Positions 11,901 through 23,364 of a DNA stretch of 64,000 nucleotides are shown here, in pieces. The notes beneath the pieces were generated by a model. That model did not search any database. It had not been told where the DNA came from and saw only the letters and a list, made by a program, of their open reading frames with translations. A program made the translations under genes and the position numbers. The first letter of the stretch is position 1. Each line of letters opens with the position of its first letter. The DNA lies in the NCBI RefSeq assembly GCF_000875755.1, contig NZ_CP007520.1, positions 372,001 to 436,000 on the forward strand, in the 5' to 3' direction. Source of the DNA: Mycoplasma yeatsii GM274B. GTDB taxonomy: Bacteria > Bacillota_I > Bacilli_A > Mycoplasmatales > Mycoplasmataceae.

Positions 11901-13075
11901 GTATATACAGACTAAAACTTCAAATTGAATATGGTTCAAACTTTGTTGATGTTTTATCAAGAAGTAATGAAGCTAATGAATTACCATGAGTTTCATTCAG
12001 AATTACTAACTTAAAAGACAAAACTGTAGTTAATGTTTTTGAAAGATTCTTATATAACTTTAAAACATTTAGTGGTAATCCTGATGCAACTACACCAAGA
12101 TATGATCACTCTAGAAACTCATCTGATGAAGGAATTATTAACTTAATCAACACACCATACACTTCATTTGGTCAAATTAAACAAATGGCAATTGTGTTTG
12201 GAATTGCATTAATAGCTTTATCAGTTTATATGATAATTAGATTTAAATGAACTTACTTTGTTGCTTTAGCATTATCGGTTGCTTTAACTGTATTATTAGT
12301 AGTTTCATTAGTAGTTGTTTTAAGAGTTCCTGTTGGAATTGAAATATTAGGTGCTGTATTAGCTGTTCTAAGTTTTGCTGTTATTACTTCAGTATTAATA
12401 CTTGGAAAAGGTAAATCAATTATGAAATCTAAGAGCTTAAAAGCGTTTAGTGAAGTATTTGATAAAGAAGTTAATGTTTCTTCAGAAATCAGAGCTATAA
12501 AACATGAAATAAGAGAAAAATCATTAATTGTTCGTAAAGAGTTCAAAACTTTATTAAAACAAAAAGTAAATGATAAAATTCAAGAACTAGGATTTAAAAA
12601 TAAAGTTCATAAACTATGATTGACTATCATTTGAAAATATAAATTTATATTTAGTAAAAAAGAAAATCAATCATATAAAGAATACAAATTAAAACAAAAA
12701 GAAATAAAATCAGTTGTAAAACAAAATAAACAACGTACTGATAAAAAATTAGATTCATTAATAAGCAACAACTCATTCTTAAAAGAAGTGTTTGTAAATG
12801 TCTTTACGTTTGGATTAAATAGAACTTTATTAGTAACAGTTATTTATATAACTTACGCATTAATTATTTCTTTATGTATGCCTTCAATTATAGGTATGGG
12901 TGTGACAATTATTATTGGTGTGTTAATTTCAACACTAGTATCACTAGTAATTGCACTACCTTTATGAATTTTATTAGAAAGAAAACGTATAATATACATT
13001 TTAGGATACAAACACTTTGTTCAAAATTATAGAGTTTCTCAAGAAGAACAAATTATTGTAGGAATTAATGACTAG
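8966..13075 (+). CDS. secDF: SecDF fusion, protein export accessory membrane protein
   Basis: Single 1369-residue protein joining SecD-like and SecF-like halves, assisting SecYEG translocation at the membrane. One N-terminal transmembrane segment is followed by a large extracellular P1-like region (residues about 40-520). Then come a hydrophobic five-helix block (about 525-690), a long highly charged K/E-rich linker (about 690-835), a second single segment, an extracellular region, and further blocks (about 1071-1145 and 1278-1345). GTG 8966 fits the AGAGAGG ribosome site at 8951-8957; GTG 8957 would overlap it. Many Trp are TGA. It is followed after 15 bases by apt. Classical SecDF proteins are about 740 residues, so this one is nearly doubled. 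Confidence 0.82.
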
Positions 13076-13090
13076 AAGCAGGTATAATTT

Positions 13091-13603
13091 ATGGATTTAA
13101 AAAAATATATTTTAGATGTTAAAGATTTCCCAAAACCAGGGATAGTATTCAAAGATATCACACCTTTATTAAATGATGCTGATGCATTTAAAAATGTAAT
13201 TGATCAAATGGCTCAATTTGTAAAAGAATCTGGAGCTAATGTAGTTGTTGCTCCAGAAGCAAGAGGATTCTTATTCGCGTCAGCTGTTGCTTATGCATCA
13301 AACACTAGATTTGTGTTAGTAAGAAAACCAAATAAATTACCAAGAGAAGTTTATGATGTTGAATATGCTTTAGAGTATGGTGTTGATCATCAACAAATGC
13401 ATAAAGGTGATTTAAAACCTGGTGATAAAGTAGTTATTATAGATGATGTTTTAGCTACTGGTGGAACAATGCATGCAATTATTGAATTAGTTAAATTAAA
13501 CAATGCTCAGGTTGAAGGAATTTCATTCTTAATTGACTTATCTTTCTTACATGATGAAAAATTATTCTCTGAGTACAAATTACAAAAACTAATAAAATAT
13601 TAA
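13091..13603 (+). CDS. apt: Adenine phosphoribosyltransferase
   Basis: Purine salvage enzyme making AMP from adenine and PRPP. The 170-residue length is standard. Visible features are the N-terminal FPKPGIVFKDITPLL, the APEARGFLF motif, RKPNKLPREV and the PRPP-binding loop VVIIDDVLATGGT (about residues 115-127). It follows secDF by 15 bases with a weak AGCAGG ribosome site and ends at a strong terminator. Salvage is essential here, since mollicutes lack purine synthesis. In Firmicutes apt precedes the stringent-response gene, as it does here. Confidence 0.96.
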   Translation: MDLKKYILDVKDFPKPGIVFKDITPLLNDADAFKNVIDQMAQFVKESGANVVVAPEARGFLFASAVAYASNTRFVLVRKPNKLPREVYDVEYALEYGVDHQQMHKGDLKPGDKVVIIDDVLATGGTMHAIIELVKLNNAQVEGISFLIDLSFLHDEKLFSEYKLQKLIKY

Positions 13604-13607
13604 AAAG

Positions 13608-13633
13608 TTAGGGGAATTTGCCCCTAATTTTTT
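13608..13633 (+). terminator. Rho-independent terminator after apt
   Basis: A seven-pair stem (TTAGGGG / CCCCTAA) with a 6-base loop AATTTG is followed by six T. It is GC-rich for this genome. Confidence 0.8.
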
Positions 13634-13662
13634 ATAATAAATATATATAAGGATGTGATAAT

Positions 13663-15924
13663 ATGTCTCAAACAACAAAACAATCAGTTACAGCACTTGA
13701 TTATAGAGAGATTAAAACTTGTGATGAACTATTAGATGAAGTTAAAAAATATATAAAAGATCAAAAAGAATTAGACTTAATAAAAGAAGCTTATGAATTT
13801 AGTTATCAAGCTCATATAGAACAAAAACGTAAAAATGGTGATCCATATATTTATCATCCTCTTTCTGCTGCTTATTATCTAGCTCAATGAAAAATGGGTC
13901 CTTCTACTATTATTGCTGGATTATTGCACGATGTTTTAGAAGACACTCCTGTTGAAAAAGAAATAATAATTGAAAAATTTGGTCAAGAAGTTGCTAATTT
14001 AGTTGAATCAGTTACTAAAGTTAGTTTCTTTGCAAAAGAACAACGTCAACAATTAAAATCAGTTTATTTAAGAAAACTTTATTTATCAATGGCAAAAGAC
14101 ATTAGAGTTATTATTATTAAAATTGCTGATAGACTTCATAATATTTTAACAATATCAAATCTAAGAGAAGAAAAACAAAAAGAAATAGCTAAAGAGACAT
14201 TAGAAATTTATTCAGCTATTGCTCATAGACTTGGTATGAAAAATGCAAAATCTTTACTAGAAGATAGATCGTTTGAAATTCTAAACCCAGCTGAGTTTAA
14301 AAATATTAAAAAATTATTTGATAATGATATTTTAGAACGTCAAAAAACTATAAATAAAATTATTAATGATTTAGATGAATATTTAAGAAAAGAAAAAAAT
14401 ATTAAAATAATTAGCATTTTTGGTAGACCTAAAACTTTCTATTCAATTTATAGAAAAATGAATATTTTTGGAAAAAACTTTGAGCAAATTACAGATCTAC
14501 TAGCAATTAGAATTATTACTAAATCTATTGATGACTGTTATAAAATTTTAGGTTTTATTCACCAGAAATATATTCCTTTAGCAGGTAAATTTAAAGACTA
14601 TATTGCTACACCTAAAAACAACGTTTATCAATCACTACATACAACTTTATCTGATTCTAAAGGTCATATTTTTGAAGTTCAAATTAGAACTCAAGAAATG
14701 GATGAAATCGCTGAAACTGGAGCAGCTGCTCACTGAAGATATAAAGAAGGAGAAATTGTTGATGTTGTAAAACGTCAAAAAGATATTGATGAAAAACTAG
14801 ATATCTTTAGTAGAATTTTAGATTTTGATAATGATGGTATCGAACAACATGTCCAAGAAGATGTGTTTACTTCTTCGATTTATGTATTAACTCCAAATGG
14901 AGCAGTTATTACTCTACCTTTTGGATCAACTGTTTTAGATTTTGCTTATAGAATTCATACTGAAATTGGTGAAAAAACAATTGGAGCTAGAATTGATGGA
15001 GTATTTAGTCCTATCAACACTATTTTAAAATCAGGACAAGTTGTTGAAATTAAAACTTCTCCAAAACAAGAACCAACTTATGAATGATTAAAAATCGCTG
15101 CAACTTCAAATGCAAAAAATAGAATTAAAAAATTCTTAAATAATAAATTAAATGAAGAAAGTAAAGATAAAAAAGAGCAACAACTTCAACTTATTAAAAA
15201 AGCTGAACTAAACATTAATGCTTATATTAATCAAAAAGATTGAAGATGAAAGAAAAACAGTGTAGAAGAATCAACTCAAATTGTAAAAGAAATGGGTTAT
15301 GCTAATTTAAATGAATTTTTATTAGACGTTGTTAAAGGTGAATATACTACAATTGAAGCTGCTGAAAAAGTATATTTAAAACAAGATTATTCTAAAGATG
15401 ATGAAGTATTTAACAGTATCAAATCTAAAGTTATTTATGATAAAAATATTAAAAATGATATTTTAGTTGATGGTATTACAAATATGAAAACAACTATTGC
15501 AAGTTGTTGTATGCCAATACCTTATGAAGAAGTAGTTGGATTTGTAACTAAAACTAATGGGATCAAAGTTCATTTAAAAGAATGTTATAGCTTAGATTGA
15601 TCAACTATCAAATCAAGATTAGTTTCTGTTCAATGAAATGAAGCTGTTGTTGAACAAAGCACATATACAACAAAACTAAGATATTTTGCAGTTGAAAGAA
15701 CAGGATTAATTTATGATATAAGTAAAATTTTATCTGGGTTAAAAACTTCTATTATAAATGCAAAAATTATTACTGATGAAAAAACTTTATCAGCTCAAGG
15801 AGAAATCACTGTTAAAGTTAAAGATCATAACCATCTAAATCAAATGATTCTAGCCTTAAAATCAATTCCGGGAATCAGAGAAGTAGAAAGATCTATTTCT
15901 AATAAAAAAATACAAAAAAATTAA
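13663..15924 (+). CDS. relA: Bifunctional (p)ppGpp synthetase/hydrolase (Rel/RSH)
   Basis: Stringent-response enzyme of 753 residues that makes and degrades (p)ppGpp. The N-terminal HD hydrolase domain has HDVLEDT at about residue 89. The synthetase domain has GRPKTFYSIYRKM near residue 255 and the later TPKNNVYQSLHT. A TGS domain begins with YVLTPNGAVITLPFGST (about residue 405). The conserved Cys-rich segment TIASCCMPIPYEEVVGFVT and a C-terminal ACT domain end the protein. All four RSH parts are present in normal order, so both activities are plausible. The ribosome site is AAGGA. Trp codons by TGA interrupt the standard-code frame at several points. Confidence 0.95.
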
Positions 15925-16001
15925 TTTATCATTTCTAAGTATATAATTAATAAAACTATAAAAAATCAAATTAAAATTTCTAAATATTAAAGGGGGTTAT
16001 T

Positions 16002-16976
16002 ATGGAAATAAAAATAAAAAATAGAGTATCAGAAAATAAAAGTAAATATAAGACATTAAAATTCTGATACTTTTTGTTATTCGGATCATTTTTACTTACT
16101 ACAATACTTTTAGCTTTTATAATTTCAGTAATTAACTACTCTCTAGTCAATCAAAAAATTAATGATTTTATTTCAAAAAACGGTCACATGACTTCTGAAC
16201 AGTTAAAAGATTTAATTTCTCAACAATTCAGTAATGTAAAAAAACTTTTAAATTGAAGTTCTTTATATTTAGATGATAAAGGTTTAATTAATAGAATTTC
16301 ATTTAATATCTCTGAATTTGCGGTTTACTTTTTCTCATTTTTTACAACAATAACTAATATTTTAGTTGCTTTTTGATTTATATTAACTGCAATTACAATA
16401 GACAAGCAAAATAGAAAATGAAAATTCTTATCTTCTGATAGTACATTTACAATAACATTACTTATAACAGTTACATTTGTTATTTATAATTTCATTTTAT
16501 TTCCAGTAAGTATTGCAACTAACAAATTTAAATTAAATCACTGAGAATTAATGCAAAATACAATTGTTCATATTATTAGTCCTTTAATAATGATTTCATC
16601 ATACTTATTTTTTATCGATCATGATCAAAAATACTTTTCAGATAAAAAGAATTTATACAGAGTATGATCAATATCAGTTGCTATTTTAGTGTTATATGGT
16701 GTAATTGCAATCATCAGAGGAGCTATTGCTGTTTTTGGTGGAGCAAGTGTTGATGATGCTGCATCATTTCCTTACTTTTTTGTACAAGTATTTAATTCTA
16801 ATGTTTTAGGAGTGCATGGAGTGTTTATATTCTTTGCTACAACTTTTGTTATTTGTATGATCACAATTTTATCTTCAATTATTTATTGAAAAATTATTAA
16901 TAAAAGATTAGAAAGAAATCTTAATTTAGATTCAAACGAAACACAATTTGATGAATTTATTACTAAAATTAATTAA
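16002..16976 (+). CDS. Multi-pass membrane protein of unknown function
   Basis: 324-residue hydrophobic protein with about six to seven predicted membrane segments (first at residues about 22-45, others spread to about 300) and a charged C-terminal tail. I do not recognise it with certainty. The segment NTIVHIISPLIMISSYLFFID, spelled here in full at 20-21 residues' span, places a His before a Pro within a helix, reminiscent of Pr6Pr/AIG1-type membrane proteins, but that is a weak resemblance. A strong AGGGGG ribosome site precedes ATG 16002. It stands alone between relA and ssb and ends at its own terminator. Confidence 0.7.
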
Positions 16977-16981
16977 TATTT

Positions 16982-17016
16982 AAAATTCTTTACTAAAAAT
17001 AGAGAATTTTTTTATT
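16982..17016 (+). terminator. Terminator after the 16.0-kb membrane protein
   Basis: AAAATTCT at 16982-16989 pairs with AGAATTTT at 17003-17010 across a 13-base loop, followed by a T-rich tract. Confidence 0.6.
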
Positions 17017-17082
17017 TTTTGAACAATTTTTGAAATTTTATCCTAATACTTTAATGAACCAGATAAAGAAAGGAAAGAAATT

Positions 17083-17388
17083 ATGAATTTAGTAAATATT
17101 ATTGGTCAATTAGAAGGAGACGCTACTATTGCATACACTTCAAAAGATGGAGATAAAAAACTATATAAGTTTGTTGTAAAAGTACCTAAACCTTATAAAG
17201 TAAAAGAAGGAGATGGTGTTGATTATATTAATGTTAAAGCATGATCTAACACTGTTGATGATGAATTTTTATTACACGATCAAGCTGTAATTGGAATTGA
17301 AGGAAGAATTCAATCATTCGCTTCTAATAACGATTTAACTAATGTAAGAAATGAAATTTTTGCTAATAGAATTTTATACTTAAACTAG
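17083..17388 (+). CDS. ssb: Single-stranded DNA-binding protein (short)
   Basis: 101-residue OB-fold protein that coats single-stranded DNA. It starts MNLVNIIGQLEGDATIAY and shows the SSB pattern of a later YINVKAW (W by TGA) and an AVIGIEGRIQSF strand. It has no acidic C-terminal partner-binding tail, unlike typical SSBs (150-180 residues). It lacks long standard-code length because of the internal TGA. The GGAAAG ribosome site precedes the start, and the dprA-like gene begins three bases after its stop. A second full-length SSB is likely elsewhere on the chromosome; that part is inference. Confidence 0.75.
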
Positions 17389-17391
17389 TCA

Positions 17392-18165
17392 ATGCGTAAT
17401 ATATTATTATTTTTTACTTTAAAATATCAATACAATTGAGAAAAAGTTTTTAACGCTTTAAAAAATAAAGAAAAAATTTCACCTGAAACATTAGAAAATA
17501 TTTCAAATAAATCAGAAACTAATTTTATATCACTTGTAGATCATAACTACCCTAAACACTTAAAAGATATTATAAGACCACCTTTTGTGTTGTTTTACAA
17601 AGGTAATATAAACTTAACAAAGTCTAAAAGTAAAATCTTTTCATTAGTTTTAGATTCAACAGTTGATGCATATGGTAAGAAAAATGTATTTAAATTATTA
17701 GATGATTTAATTTTAAACAACAAAATAATATCATTTAAATATAATAATGATTTTTCTATAGAAGTTATCGAGTATATTATTAGTAAAAAAGGTTCGTTTA
17801 TTTTGCTTACTGATTTATCTATTAAAAATTTAAAAACACTTAATAATGAAATGTTTGAATTAATTGATAATTATGATAGTTCAGTAATAATTTCAGATAA
17901 TCAAATAAATGACAAAATAAGTGATATTTATAAAAAAGATGATTCTATTTCAAGAACATTAGTCGGATTAGCAAATGCTGTTGTAATTTGTCAAAATAAA
18001 GAGATTATTTCTATTCAGTCAGTTTTAGATTTATGTTTAGAAGATGATAATAAATTCTATGTATTTCCAGAAAAAGTTAATAGTAAATTTAAAGCAAACA
18101 ATTTAGCTATTAAACAAAATGGAATATTAGTTGAAAACTTAGATGATATTTTAAATGAACTTTAA
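17392..18165 (+). CDS. dprA: Degenerate DprA/Smf-like protein
   Basis: 257-residue protein related to DprA, the single-strand DNA-binding and RecA-loading protein of transformation. The N-terminal segment YPKHLKDIIRPPFVLFYKG matches the DprA entry to its Rossmann domain. The end (FPEKVNSKFKANNLAIKQNGILVENLDDIL) matches the usual VPG...N.LI..GA pattern. The expected central motifs (GxR, the SGLA-GID segment and the F..RNRIIAGL segment) are largely lost; SRTLVGLANAVVI is the remnant of the last. Competence genes were not seen. It overlaps the ssb operon and may be a decaying or repurposed gene. Confidence 0.68.
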
Positions 18166-18207
18166 AATTAACACTTTATCATAGCAAAAAGTATTTTAAA
18201 GTTTCTA

Positions 18208-18243
18208 AATCTCTTAATGCACAGAGCTTAAGAGATTTTTTTA
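18208..18243 (+). terminator. Terminator after dprA-like gene
   Basis: AATCTCTTA at 18208-18216 pairs with TAAGAGATT at 18229-18237 around a 12-base loop, followed by a T-run. Confidence 0.75.
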
Positions 18244-18285
18244 TAGTTAAAATGTTAAAATTAACTTATGGACAAGGAGGCTTTT

Positions 18286-20157
18286 ATGAAAGTGTATAAA
18301 AACAAAGATAAAGAAAATGTTTTATCAGATAAAGAAATTTCAGATGAAAAACGTTCGCTAAATAAAGGTAATAAAAATTTCATAGCTATTCTAATAAAAT
18401 ATATGAAAATTTATAAAAAATGAACAGTTATTTTAGTGATAACTTCAATTTTATCTGCTGGATTTTCTTCTTTTAATCCATTTTTATTACAACAATTTCA
18501 ATACTCAATTATGCACGAAAAAAATAATGCTTTTACTTCTTCTGATTGATGAGGTTTAAGTTGACAAGTTGTTTTAGCTATTTGAATAGTAGTTTTAATT
18601 TTGACTGGAGTTTTTACTTATGTTTCTAACTTTTTTGGAGCAGAATTAGGTAAAAAGATAGAGATTGATTTAAGACATGAAGTATCTAAAAAATTAATTT
18701 CTGCTGACATGTCTTATTATTTTGATAAAAAAACAGGTGAAATATTAACTAAAGTTGTAACCGATACACAACTAATTGGAATGCAAGCTGCAATTTTTCC
18801 AAATATCATTTTAGTCGCTTTCTTTTCTTTAATTTTTACAATAGTTGCTTTATTTGCGACAACAACTTTATATGTAGGTCTTGTTTTAATTGGACTTTAT
18901 TTAGGATTAGGATTAATGTTTGTACTTTCATTTATTCCTATGAGAAAACTGATCTTTAATTTAAGAAAAATTATCTCTAATATTAATGGTGATGTAACTG
19001 ATAGAATTAACACTATTAAATTAATCAAAGCTAGTGGAACTGAAGAATATGAAAAGCAAAGATTTGTTGATGTTCATAAGAAATACTATCAAAAATATAA
19101 ACAAATAAGTTATTCTCAAGCTTCAATGATGTCTGTGTTATTTTTTGGAATAAACACTATTCAAGTTGCAATGATTGTAATTGCTTCATTTATTTATAGA
19201 AATGATTTAAATCAATTAAAACTATTAATTGGTCCTATGATTATGTGTGCAGGTATGATGATAGGTCCGGTTATGATGTTTTTAAGAGCAATTGGTGGAT
19301 TATTACAAGCCAGTTCATCATCAAGACGTATTGACGGTATAACAAGTATTAAAAATGAAATTAATAATCACTCATTAGACAAACAAGGTATCGTAATTGA
19401 TGAAATAAAAGGAAACATTATTTTTAAAGACGTGAATTTTGCTTATCCTACTAAACCAGACAACGTGATATTACCTAACTTTAATTTAGTATTAGAACAA
19501 GGTAAAAGTTATGCATTTGTTGGTCAAACTGGTGCTGGAAAATCTACTATTTCAAAATTATTATTAAGATTTTATGATCCTAGTTCAGGTGAAATTTTAA
19601 TTAACGATAATATAAATATTAAAGATTTATACTTACCAAGTTATCTAGCTAATGTTGGGTATGTAGAACAAGAACCAGCATTATTATTAGGAACTATTTT
19701 AGATAATATTAAATATGTTAAACCAGATGCAACTGATGAAGAAGTTATTGAAGCATGTAAAAAAGCTGAATTACACGATCTAATTATGAGTTGACCTGAT
19801 AAGTATGATACTGTTATTGGTGAAAGAGGATTTATTCTAAGTGGTGGTCAAAAACAAAGACTAGTTATAGCTAGAATGTTTTTAAAAGATCCAAAAATAT
19901 TAATCTTAGATGAAGCAACAAGTGCTTTAGATAATGTTGTTGAAAAAGAAATTCAATCTAAATTAGAAGAATTAATGAAAAATAGAACAAGTATCACTAT
20001 TGCACATAGACTTTCAACAATTAAAAACGTTGATCAAATTATTATTTTAGAACCTAAAAAAGGTATTGTTCAAACAGGAACATTTAAAGAGTTAATTAAA
20101 CAAGAAGGTCAATTTAAAAAACTATATGATGCAGGATTTGCAAAATATGATGTGTAG
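18286..20157 (+). CDS. ABC exporter subunit A (membrane plus ATPase)
   Basis: 623-residue half transporter. A basic N-terminal tail of about 35 residues precedes a type-1 exporter membrane domain (six segments, residues about 45-340). The ATPase domain has Walker [10 protein letters not shown] near residue 413, the signature LSGGQKQR near 518 and Walker [14 protein letters not shown] strong AAGGAGG ribosome site lies 5 bases before ATG 18286. It is followed after 15 bases by a paralogue sharing long identical stretches (for example the [18 protein letters not shown] motif), so the two very likely form a heterodimer. The substrate (lipid, peptide or drug) cannot be told from sequence. Confidence 0.9.
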
Positions 20158-20172
20158 AAAGGAGAGTTCAAA

Positions 20173-22017
20173 ATGAAAAAAAAATTAAAAAATATTAAAA
20201 ATAAAATTCATTTCGATAATGAAAGAAAATTTACAATTAAAAAACTTGGAATGTTTTTTAAAATGAACATCGAGTTTGCTAAAAAAAGTCCATTAATTTT
20301 TTGAAGTTGTGTTGTGATAACTGCATTAAACGCTTTTTCATCTGGAATTCTTCCTTTATTTTCAGCAAAAATGCTTGAAGCGTTACTTAAGTCTGAAAAT
20401 GTAAGTTTATTTAATTCTATTTCTTTAAACTCAACACAATGATTGTATGTATTAGTTGTTAACTTAGTAGTTATTTTAATACTTGAATATTTTACTAACT
20501 TTACTATTGTATTGTATTCAGCAAAAATAGAAGTTATGCAACGTGTCAGAATTTTAAAAGCATTAACAGATCAAGATGTAGATTTCTATTTTGATCATGT
20601 TTCTGGAGATATTTTAACAAGATTAGTTGGAGACACTCAAAAAGTATCATTAGGTGTACAACAATTTATGACTAACTTAATATATTCTATGGTTGCTTCG
20701 ACAACTGCAATTGCAATTCTATTTATTGAACAACAACATTTAGTTGCAACAATTTCATTAATTTATTTACTAGTAGTTAATATTTTAGGTGTAGGATTTT
20801 TTATTGATATGAGAAGAAAAATGATTCTTTCATTTGATGCAAAAAGAGAAAATGATTCAGATTTAACTGATAGAGTAAATAATATTTCTTTAATAAAATC
20901 TTCTGGAACTGAAGAATATGAAATTAATAGATTAGATGAAAAAGATAAAAATTATGAAGAAAAACTAACAAAAGTTAACTATTCAAATGCTACATTAAAT
21001 ACATGATTAGGATTTAGTATTAGATTATTAATGCCTCTTGTATTTATAGTTTTAGGTATTAAGTTTTTAAATAATTCAATTCAAAATCATGATTTAGAAG
21101 TTTCTATTTCTCTAGCATTTCCTTTACTGTCATCACTAATTGGAGCAGTGTCAATGTTAATTCCAAGTTTAAAAACTGCAACAGCTGCTGCTAATGCTGC
21201 TGATAGAATAAGTGAGTTAACCGATCCAAAACCAAGTATTTCTCCAAACAAAAAAGGATATAAAATATCAAAAATTGATAGTATTACTTTTGAAGATATA
21301 GAATTTTCATATCCTAAAAAACCCGATAGAATAGTTTTACCAAAAATGAATCTAAAATTTGAAAAAGGTAAAAGCTATGCGTTTGTGGGTCAAACTGGAG
21401 CTGGAAAGTCTACAATTGCAAAACTACTTTTAAGATTTTATTCTCCTAGTCAAGGAAAAATTTTAGTAAATGAAAAACATGATTTAGATAAAATTAATCT
21501 ACCAGCTTATCTAGATAAAGTTGGTTATGTTGAACAAGATCCTCAGATTCTATTTGGAACATTTTTTGATAATATTAAATACTCTAAATTTGATGCAACT
21601 GATGAAGAAGTTATCGAAGCATGTAAAAAAGCAGAACTTCACGATTTTATTATGAGTTTACCTGATCAATATAATACAGTTTTAGGTCAAAGAGGATTTA
21701 TACTAAGTGGTGGACAAAAACAAAGACTAGTTATTGCCAGAGTATTTTTAAAAAACCCTGATCTAATTATTTTAGATGAAGCAACAAGTGCATTAGATAA
21801 CGTTGTTGAAAAAGAAATTCAATCTAAACTAGATGAGTTGATAAAAGGAAGAATGTGTATTACAATTGCTCATAGACTAACAACAATTAAAAACGTTGAT
21901 CAAATTTATGTGCTAGGTCCTAATGGTAGTGGAATAGTTCAACAAGGAACATTTGATCAACTTAAAAAACAAGCTGGTCATTTTAGAAATTTATATGAAG
22001 CGGGATTGATGGAATAA
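20173..22017 (+). CDS. ABC exporter subunit B (membrane plus ATPase)
   Basis: 614-residue paralogue of the preceding gene with the same plan: a basic N-terminus, six membrane segments, then Walker A near residue 406, LSGGQKQR, Walker [13 protein letters not shown] and the switch His in TIAHRLTT. The ribosome site is AAAGGAGAG. Its stop TAA shares one base with the ATG of trmFO (TAATG), so translation is likely coupled. Both subunits keep intact catalytic motifs, so no degenerate ATP site is obvious. Confidence 0.9.
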
Positions 22018-23354
22018 TGAATAAAGTTATAAATATTATTGGAGCTGGATTGGCAGGTTGTGAAGTGGCTTATCAATTAGCAAAAAGAGGATATAAAGTA
22101 AATCTTTACGAAGTTAAAAAAATCAAGAAAAATTCAGTACAAGTATCAGATGATTTTGCTGAATTAGTTTGTTCTAATTCATTAAGAAGCGATGATTTAA
22201 ACAATGCTGTTGGAACATTAAAACAAGAAATGAGAATGTTAGATTCTTTAATTATGAAATCAGCAGAACTTGCAAGAGTTCCGGCCGGAGGTAGTTTAGC
22301 AGTAGATAGAGAAAAATTCTCATCATTTATTACTAATACTTTAAAAGAAAATAAAAACGTTACAATTTATGACAAAGAAGTAACTGATTTAAAAGAATTT
22401 AAAGATCAAATAGTTTTAATTTGTTCTGGACCTTTAACAACTGAAAGTTTACAAAATCAAATTAATGAAATTGTAGGAAAAGATGATTTTTACTTTTTTG
22501 ATGCAGTTGCTCCTATTGTTACTAAAGATTCTATTAATATGGATATTGCATTCAGACAAAATAGATATGACAAAGGTGATAGTCAAGATTATATAAACTG
22601 TCCGATGACTAAAGAAGAATATGAAAAATTCTACAATGAATTAATTAATGCAGAAATTGCTATTGGACATTTAGAAGAAGAAAGTAAATTAAAATATTTT
22701 GAAGGTTGTATGCCAGTTGAAGGTATGGCTAAAAGAGGAGAACAAACTTTATTATTTGGACCTTTAAAACCACAAGGATTAACTAGACCTGATGGAGTTA
22801 AACCTTATGCTGTTGTTCAACTTCGTCAAGATGATGCTAAAGATAGTTTATATAATATAGTTGGATTTCAAACTAACTTAAAATGACCTGAACAAAAAAG
22901 AGTTTTTTCAATGATACCAGGACTAGAAAACGCTACATTTATTAGATATGGTGTTATGCATAAAAACAACTTCATAAATTCTCCAAAAGTTTTAAATGAA
23001 TTTTTACAATTAAAATCTAGTCCTAACATCTTTTTTGCAGGACAAATTACTGGAGTTGAAGGTTATGTTGAATCTTGTGTAAGTGGATTAATTACTGGAA
23101 TTAATATTTCTAGATTCTTAGAAAATAAACAATTAATTATTCCAGGTGATACAACTGTAGCTGGAGCATTATTACACTACATTCATAATACTTCACCAAT
23201 TAACTTCCAACCAATGAAAGCAAACTGAGGTATTTTAAGAGATTTAGAAGTTTCTAATATGACTAAAAAACAAATCAAAGAAAACAAAAAGAAATTATAC
23301 TCAGATAGAGCTTTAGAGAATATGAAAACATATATCAAACAAATCGAAGAGTAG
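22017..23354 (+). CDS. trmFO: Methylenetetrahydrofolate-tRNA-(uracil-5-)-methyltransferase
   Basis: Folate- and FAD-dependent enzyme producing ribothymidine at position 54 of tRNA. The 445-residue length is typical. The N-terminal FAD motif is [19 protein letters not shown]. Family-specific segments are visible: [33 protein letters not shown], and later [16 protein letters not shown]. It overlaps the ABC exporter stop by one base. Together with thyA in this window it indicates that methylene-THF is available in the cell. Confidence 0.95.
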
Positions 23355-23364
23355 GTGTATTTCT

